Notes under the pieces: generated by a model
Told to the model about the DNA's origin: nothing
Database searches by the model: none
The model's input: the letters and a program-made list of their open reading frames with translations, nothing else
Origin: Cepaea nemoralis
Taxonomy: Eukaryota > Mollusca > Gastropoda > Stylommatophora > Helicidae
Direction of reading: 5' to 3'
NCBI GenBank assembly: GCA_014155875.1
Contig: JACEFZ010014612.1
Coordinates: forward strand, 5,001 to 69,000
DNA: 64,000 bases
Shown here: in pieces, positions 58,980 through 64,000 of the stretch
How the letters are laid out: each line of letters begins with the position of its first letter
Numbering within the stretch: the stretch's first letter is position 1
Made by a program: the position numbers and the translations under genes

Positions 58980-60690
58980 CATATCCCTTACAGGATGGTG
59001 CAGTCAACATCAGAATTTTTCAGCTGCTGTTGATGTCATCATCATCATCAAGTGCCGTGCCGGCTGGCGTAGGCGTTCATGGCTCTCCATAGATCTCGGT
59101 CTTTGGTTTTCTGGATCAACTCTGCTGCTGATATTCCTCCATGCCACCGTCTCAATCCATCCAGCATCACTTCTCTTGGTCTACCTCTGCCTCTCTTCCC
59201 CTCGATCTTTCCAGTTGTCACGATGTTCTCCAATGCCTCTCTTCTCATCACATGACCGAGGAAAGCTGTTTGTCTCTGTCTTATTGTTGTATATAATGTT
59301 CTAGTTTCATTAGCCTGTTTCAGGCAGTCGTCGTTAGTTACTCTGGCAGTCCAAGGAATTTGCAACATTCGTCTCAGGAACCACATCTCTGTTGCTTCTA
59401 ATTTCTTCTTAATTTGTTCATTTACATTCCAAGATTCACTGCCATACAGCAAAACTGGTTCTACATAGCATTTCAGCACTCTCTTTCTTACATTCAGTGA
59501 CAGTGACTTATTGCATAAGATACTCTTCATTTTATGAAATGCGGCTTTTGCCTGCCCTATTCTGCTCCTAATCTCTGTTGTACATCTTCCATCTGATGTT
59601 ATAAATGCCCCTAGGTATCTAAAATTATCAACTTGGTTAAGGATTTTCCCTTCTATTTCTATGTCACATTTTGGTGTCACCATTTTCTTTGATATTACCA
59701 TTGTTACTGTTTTCTTGATATTCAAGTTGAGTCCTTTCCTTGCACTCTCTGTTACTACAACGTCTAATAATTGTTGTAGGTCTGTTGAATTATCCGCCAC
59801 CAATACTGTGTCATCTGCATAGCGTATATTATTTATATTATAACCTCCAACTAGTATTCCTGGCATCTCTTTGATCTCTCTCATTATTACTTCGCTATAC
59901 AGGGAGAAAAGATCTGGTGACAAGACACACCCTTGTCGTACTCCTAGCTTTATCTGTTCATAACTACCCTCTTTATTTCCCATTTTAATTGCTGCTACTT
60001 GGTTCCAGTAAATATTCTTTATTATTCTTAAATCGTTTCCATCAGTGTTGATATCTTCCAACATTTTAATCAGTTCATCATGTTTTACTTTATCAAATGC
60101 CTTAGTATAATCTGTGAAGCACAAATATATGTCCCTCTGTTTCTCTATTGACCTTTCTATTAGTGTCCGCAATGTATAAATTGCATTGTTTGTGCCCTTT
60201 CCTTCCACAAATCCATACTGTTCTTCACTAATTTCCATTTTTATTTTATTTTTGGTTCTTCTCATTATGATTCTGAGTAGAAGCTTAGTGATATGGTTTA
60301 TAAGGTTAATTGTACGAAAATCTTCACAATCAATTGCTCCTGGTCTTTTTGGTATAGCTATAAATACAGATTTCAGCATATCACTGGGTAAATATCCACT
60401 GCTGTAAATATCATTCAACATTTTGGTTAATATATCTACTCCAAATTCTCCCAATACTTCTAATTCTTCTATTGTGATTTCATCTGGCCCAGCTGTTTTT
60501 CCTTTCTTCATACGTTTCATAGCGTCAGCGACTTCTTCTGTTGATGTACAAGGCAAGACCGGCTCACATACCCCTGTAAGTTACCAGCGCGGCGGCTCGA
60601 ACCGCTGTCGGTTCGGGCGCAGCTGCGTTACTCATGAGAATATACGGGATAACGGCGACAGCCGTAAACTTTTCGCCAGGGAGAGCGGCA
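58980..60690 (+). mobile_element. SINE-like repeat copy 4, split by a LINE
   Basis: The left part 58980-59036 (CCTTACAGGATGGTGCAGTC to CAGCTGCTGTTGATGT) and right part 60538-60690 (TGTTGATGTACAAGGCAAGA, CCGGCTCACATACCCCTGTA, to ATATACGGGATAAC) together make one copy interrupted by a LINE at 59037-60537. On its minus strand the right part contains GGTTCGAGCC, which resembles a Pol III B box. That would fit a tRNA-derived SINE, but an A box is not clear. Confidence 0.75.
59037..60537 (-). CDS. RTE-like LINE reverse transcriptase, 5' truncated but open frame
   Basis: The open frame runs about 497 codons from the truncation at 60537 to TGA at 59048. It shows KKGKTAGPDEI, IPKRPGAIDCEDFRTINL, LCFTDYTKAFD, GVRQGCVLSPDLFSLYSE, IRYADDTVLVADN (YADD catalytic), YLGAFITSDGR, LLYGSESW, and the C-terminal GRPREVMLDGLRRWHGG to HGT. 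Endonuclease and linker are missing, so it cannot transpose by itself. The RT itself has no stop, the best-preserved LINE here. Both sides carry the 10-bp TSD CTGTTGATGT (59027-59036 and 60538-60547). The stop is the first TGA of the (TGA)n tail. The first residues of the apparent ORF (60538-60556) come from the interrupted SINE-like repeat. Confidence 0.93.
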
Positions 60691-61198
60691 GTCACATCAA
60701 TACATATGTAATTTCTTACTTTCTCAATCTGGATATTTTTCCTAGATACTTTGCAACGAAATCTAGATATTTATGGATGTTGTTTGGGCCGTTTCTAGAT
60801 ACTTGTGGTCAAAAATAAGTGGCAACCCTGGCCTCATAATTCCGGTCCAAGCTGACAGTAATATGCGTCGCCTCAGAAAGACATGATTAGGCAATTCAAA
60901 CACCAGGCTTCCGACTTACTGGCCTGATGAATTAACAAATAAACAAGGAAATGCTACGCACATAAAGTGCAGCAAAACCTGGTATATGTGAAGCAGGTTG
61001 AAAAGAGAGAGGAGATAGATAACGAAGCTAGTGTGAGAGACAGAGATATGCGAAAGATGTGTTGATAACTTTTATATAATATAAATAAGATAATATAAGT
61101 GACAAAACATCTGTTCATAATCATAGTTCCTAAAAAATTTTTATTAAAAAGTCGCTTGCACCCAATTAATTGCTGAAAAATAAAAAAAAAAACAAAGT
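60691..61198. other. No recognised gene
   Basis: AT-rich. Short minus frame 60954-61247 overlaps the tRNA-like sequence and is not supported. Confidence 0.5.
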
Positions 61199-61268
61199 GT
61201 CCAGCAGGAAATCGAACCAACAGCTCCCACTTATCAGGCAGAGACACTTACCACTGTGCTACTGAGGA
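61199..61268 (-). repeat. tRNA-like sequence (tRNA pseudogene or SINE head)
   Basis: On the minus strand TCCTCAG is followed by TAGCACAGTGG (A box, 61251-61261), an anticodon-arm-like TCTGCCTGATAAGTGGGAG and GGTTCGATTTC (B box, 61208-61218), with tRNA-like spacing. The acceptor stem pairs poorly, so it is not a functional tRNA. A T-rich stretch follows downstream, as a Pol III terminator or SINE tail might. Confidence 0.6.
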
Positions 61269-61317
61269 TATGATCTTGAATCAACAAAAGTATATAACAT
61301 AGCCACGCTCATGTCCC

Positions 61318-61406
61318 GATGACGTCACATACGTTAAGTCACGTGACTAGACAAATCACGTGACCAGGACCACTCGGGGTTTCCGGGACCGGGAAAAATC
61401 ACGTGA
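61318..61406. promoter_or_regulatory. CRE plus three palindromic E-boxes
   Basis: TGACGTCA at 61320-61327, GTCACGTGAC at 61338-61347, TCACGTGAC at 61356-61364 and TCACGTGA at 61399-61406, all within 90 bp. They lie ahead of a possible start MPRYKKFNIQTSTQ at 61501 and the Mutator-like frame. Motif presence is seen; promoter function is inferred. Confidence 0.5.
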
Positions 61407-61417
61407 TAGTTTTGCTC

Positions 61418-61458
61418 GGAATAGACAGAGTAGTTTATTCCGAGCTGGCGCGGAATAG
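61418..61458. repeat. Perfect hairpin unit shared with 55.9-kb repeats
   Basis: GCTCGGAATA then GACAGAGTAGTT then TATTCCGAGC: a 10-bp perfect stem with a 12-nt loop, followed by a partial second unit. It is the same unit as in the 34-bp array at 55911-56064. Confidence 0.85.
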
Positions 61459-61859
61459 ACACTTCCTTATCATTGAGGACAGATCGACACGCATTCAAAA
61501 ATGCCTCGTTACAAGAAATTTAACATCCAGACATCTACTCAACGTAAGATATCTCTTAGACTACACCTCTGAAATGCTCGTAAGCAGCGAAAAGCCTATA
61601 AACGGTACAGTCAATTTTGAAAGTTGACCCAGCGAAAGTCACACGCCACTTCTTCCAAATCCCAGTGTTTTGACAGAGAATCTGAATGAATCAGTGCCAT
61701 CGTGATCTTCTCAAAGTTGTGGAAGTGACTCTTTTTCTTACCCGAAGCCATTTTATAAGAGATACGTATAAATACATGACATCCGCTAGCAGCAAGTATG
61801 CTTCTGGTGGCGACAATGGATACCAAAAACGGGAACAAAAAGCAAGTTTTTTTTCTCTG

Positions 61860-62463
61860 AAACCGTAAAGTATGTTCAGGCTCATGAACAACAGTCAGGC
61901 ATAACTCTACATGACAATGATGTGCTAGATATTAGTGTCAGCTTTGATGGCACTTGGCTGACCAGAGGCCACACATCCCACATTGGAGTTGGCTGTGCAG
62001 TGGATGTTTTTACAGGATTTTGCATAGATGCCCATGTTATGTCCACATATTGCCAGGTGTGTGAAACCATTGGTAAGACACTTTCCAGGGACAAACCAGA
62101 TGAATTTGCAGCATGGAAGGTAGAACATCTTCCCAACTGTGATAATTTCACAGGATCTGCTGGCATGATGGAGGTGGAGGCTGCAAGAGTGTTGTGGCGG
62201 CGGTCTGTGGCCCATCATAAGCTTCGCTACACATCAATACTTTCTGATGGTGACACCAAAACATTTGTGGAACTTACCAAGATCAAACCATATGGGGATG
62301 ACATTCAGATAGACATAGAGGAGTGTATCAACCATGTCAGTAAATACCTTGGAACAGCACTCCGCAATGTTTTTGCGGACTGCCGAAAGCAAGGTGTGAC
62401 CCTAGGAGGAGGCGGTAAAGGTTAGCTTACACAAAATACCATCTGTAAGCTGACAATTTATTA
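61860..62463 (+). pseudogene. Mutator-like transposase, central part, truncated
   Basis: The frame runs from about 61860 (YVQAHEQQSGITLHDNDV) through VSFDGTWLTRGHTSHIGVGC, NFTGSAGMMEVEAARVLWRR, YTSILSDGDTKTF and EECINHVSKYLGTALRNVF to GVTLGGGGKG at 62425. The DGTW and SDGD blocks carry two acidic residues of the DDE-type core in the Mutator-like transposase domain common in invertebrate genomes. A 1-nt shift at GGTTAGC lets the conserved continuation (SLTQNTICKL) be read in the next frame to about 62460, where a LINE tail interrupts it. No clear N-terminus; stops precede 61860. Inactive here. Confidence 0.8.
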
Positions 62464-64000
62464 TAGTAGTAGTAGTAGTAGTAGTAGGCCTCTTTCAGTC
62501 CTGAAGGACTATAGAGTTGTGCCGCTTGGGAGGTGCCTGGCAGCACCGCTGGTGACTGTATAGTCCAATTCGAGAATGACAATCTCTGTCACAGTTTCCG
62601 CATCTGTGAGACGAGGCAAGTCCCGCAGTAAGTGACTGCTCTTTGAGCCTGTGCCGTCTCTCCTCAGTTTTTTATATCTGATTGCGCTCAAAGAGCACCA
62701 GTCCGTTTCGTACATCTCTTCTCCAGGAGCATCTGTCTGTTGCAACTCTCTCCCACGTGTCTGGATCTATTCCAATGGTTTTCATATCTTGTTTACACAC
62801 ATCCCTATATCGCATTTGGGGTCTTCCGGTTGGCCTCTTTCCTGTGGCTAGTTCTCCGTAAAGGAGATCTTTGGGAATACGTTCGTCCTCCATTCGAGAT
62901 ACGTGGCCCAACCACCGGAGGCGTCTCTGCTTGAGGAGGGTGTGCACTGTGGTAATATCTGCTCTTTCAAGCACCTGTTTGTTTGTTATGTGGTCTTTCC
63001 ATGTTATGCCCAGGATACGTCTCAGACATCTTATGTGGAAGGAATTCAACTTCCTTTCCTGTCTTGAGTACAGGGTCCAGGATTCAGACCCTTAGAGTAG
63101 TGTGCTAACAACACAAGCTTTATATACTTGAGCTTTTGTACGCTCTGTTAGTCTATTATTCTCCCAAACTCTTTTAGCTAGCCTGGAAAATGTTGTGGCT
63201 GCCTTTCCAATGCGTCTGTCGATTTCTGTTTCTAATGAAAGATTATCTGATATTGTCGATCCCAGATACACAAAATCGTGGACGACTTTCAATTCATAAT
63301 TAGAGATTTTGATTGACGGAGGCGCATCAGCATCTTGTTCCATCACCTGTGTTTTATTTAGGCTAATGGTGAGCCCAAAGTCTTTGCAAGCAGCTGCAAA
63401 ACGATCTATGAGCCTTTGGAGATCTTCTGCTGTATGAGTAGTCAGTGCTGCATCATCTGCAAAAAGTAGTTCTCTTACGCATCTTGGTCTTATTTTGGTC
63501 TTTGCCTTGAGTCTTGATGGGTTAAAAAGTTTGCCATCAGATCTTGTGTGGAGGTATATGCCTTCAGTGGCAGTCCCAAATGCTTGCCTTAAGAGAACAG
63601 CAAAGAAGATACCAAAGAGTGTAGGAGCAAGCACGCATCCCTGCTTTACTCCACTGCTGATGCTGAATGACTGGGATGTTGAGCCGTCAAATAAAATGGT
63701 CCCCTGCATGTTTTCGTGGAATGATTTCACGAGACTAAGAAGGGTGGGTGGACATCCAACCTTTTCAAGGACCTTAAAAAGGCCGCTTCTGCTCACGAGG
63801 TCAAATGCCTTTGTGAGGTCGATGAAGGCTATATATAATGGCTTCCTCTGTTCTCTGCACTTCTCTTGGAGCTGCCGGAGTGAGAAAATCATATCGATGG
63901 TGGACCTGTTGGGTCTAAATCCGCACTGCGATTCGGGGTAGATTCTTTCAGCAAGAATGTGTAATCTTTTAAGGATTACTCTGCCAAAAATCTTGCCTGT
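62464..64000 (-). pseudogene. LINE reverse transcriptase with hairpin 3' UTR and (TAG)n tail
   Basis: Open from the right window edge (CGFRPNRSTID, near 63920), then FIDLTKAFDLVSRSGLF, SSGVKQGCVLAPTLFGIFF, LLFADDAALTTH (FADD catalytic), VYLGSTISDN, a single TAA stop near 63092 where the family has a Tyr (STLL*GSESWT), then LNSFHIRCLRRILGITW and GRPQMRYRDVCKQDM to the stop at 62672. About 180 bp of 3' UTR follow, with the hairpin AGTCCTGAAGGACT (62497-62510) and a TAG-repeat tail (62464-62487). It inserted into the Mutator-like frame. The 5' part lies outside the window. The clade was not assigned. Confidence 0.88.

Overview
The window is animal nuclear DNA with almost no host gene in it. It is dominated by degenerate and nested retrotransposons (RTE-like and I-like LINEs, Gmr1-like Ty3/gypsy elements, a Penelope-like element), fragments of DNA transposons (hAT-like, Mutator-like), SINE-like repeats, minisatellites and microsatellites. 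The one convincing host-type gene, near 41 kb, is an intronless class-A-like receptor. It most resembles the expanded chemosensory GPCRs of gastropods, so a mollusc, probably a gastropod, is the best guess. That is inference from one protein and the transposon mix.

Layout. 1-3.1 kb: no recognised gene. 3.2-4.8 kb: frameshifted LINE ORF1 (minus). 6.1-8.4 kb: RTE-like LINE (minus) with endonuclease and RT remains, itself hit by a LINE tail carrying (AGT)n and by a SINE-like repeat. 8.4-11.4 kb: mostly unassigned. 11.4-39.1 kb: one large nest. The outer Gmr1-like LTR element (minus, 5-bp TSD TCCAC) has 2.1-kb LTRs. A second LTR element (minus, TSD CATGG), which carries only a gag-like reading frame, sits between the outer protease and integrase. 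A third element (plus, TSD CTTAT), a nearly intact Gmr1-like retrotransposon, sits inside the second. The outer 3' LTR is split: about 1.3 kb including its terminal part is inverted, and a RTE-like LINE carrying an I-like LINE occupies the breakpoint.

40-42 kb: a degenerate LINE and the GPCR. 43-45.8 kb: a 27-29 bp minisatellite. 46.5-51.6 kb: purine-rich simple sequence, several RTE-like LINE 3' parts and (TTAG)n and (TAA)n arrays. 52.4-55.3 kb: an AT-rich ~32-bp minisatellite interrupted by a LINE (itself hit by an I-like LINE) and by a SINE-like element. 55.9-57.7 kb: 34-bp hairpin repeats, a hAT-like fragment and a Penelope-like RT. 58-60.7 kb: SINE-like repeats, one split by a RTE-like LINE with an intact RT frame. 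61.2-62.5 kb: a tRNA-like sequence, a CRE/E-box cluster, a hairpin unit and a Mutator-like transposase remnant. 62.5-64 kb: another LINE running off the right end.

No gene set forms a pathway. The biology here is genome dynamics: insertion order, target-site duplications and tail structures can be read directly. Insertion order was deduced from interrupted frames and flanking direct repeats read by eye; LTR differences were counted by hand.
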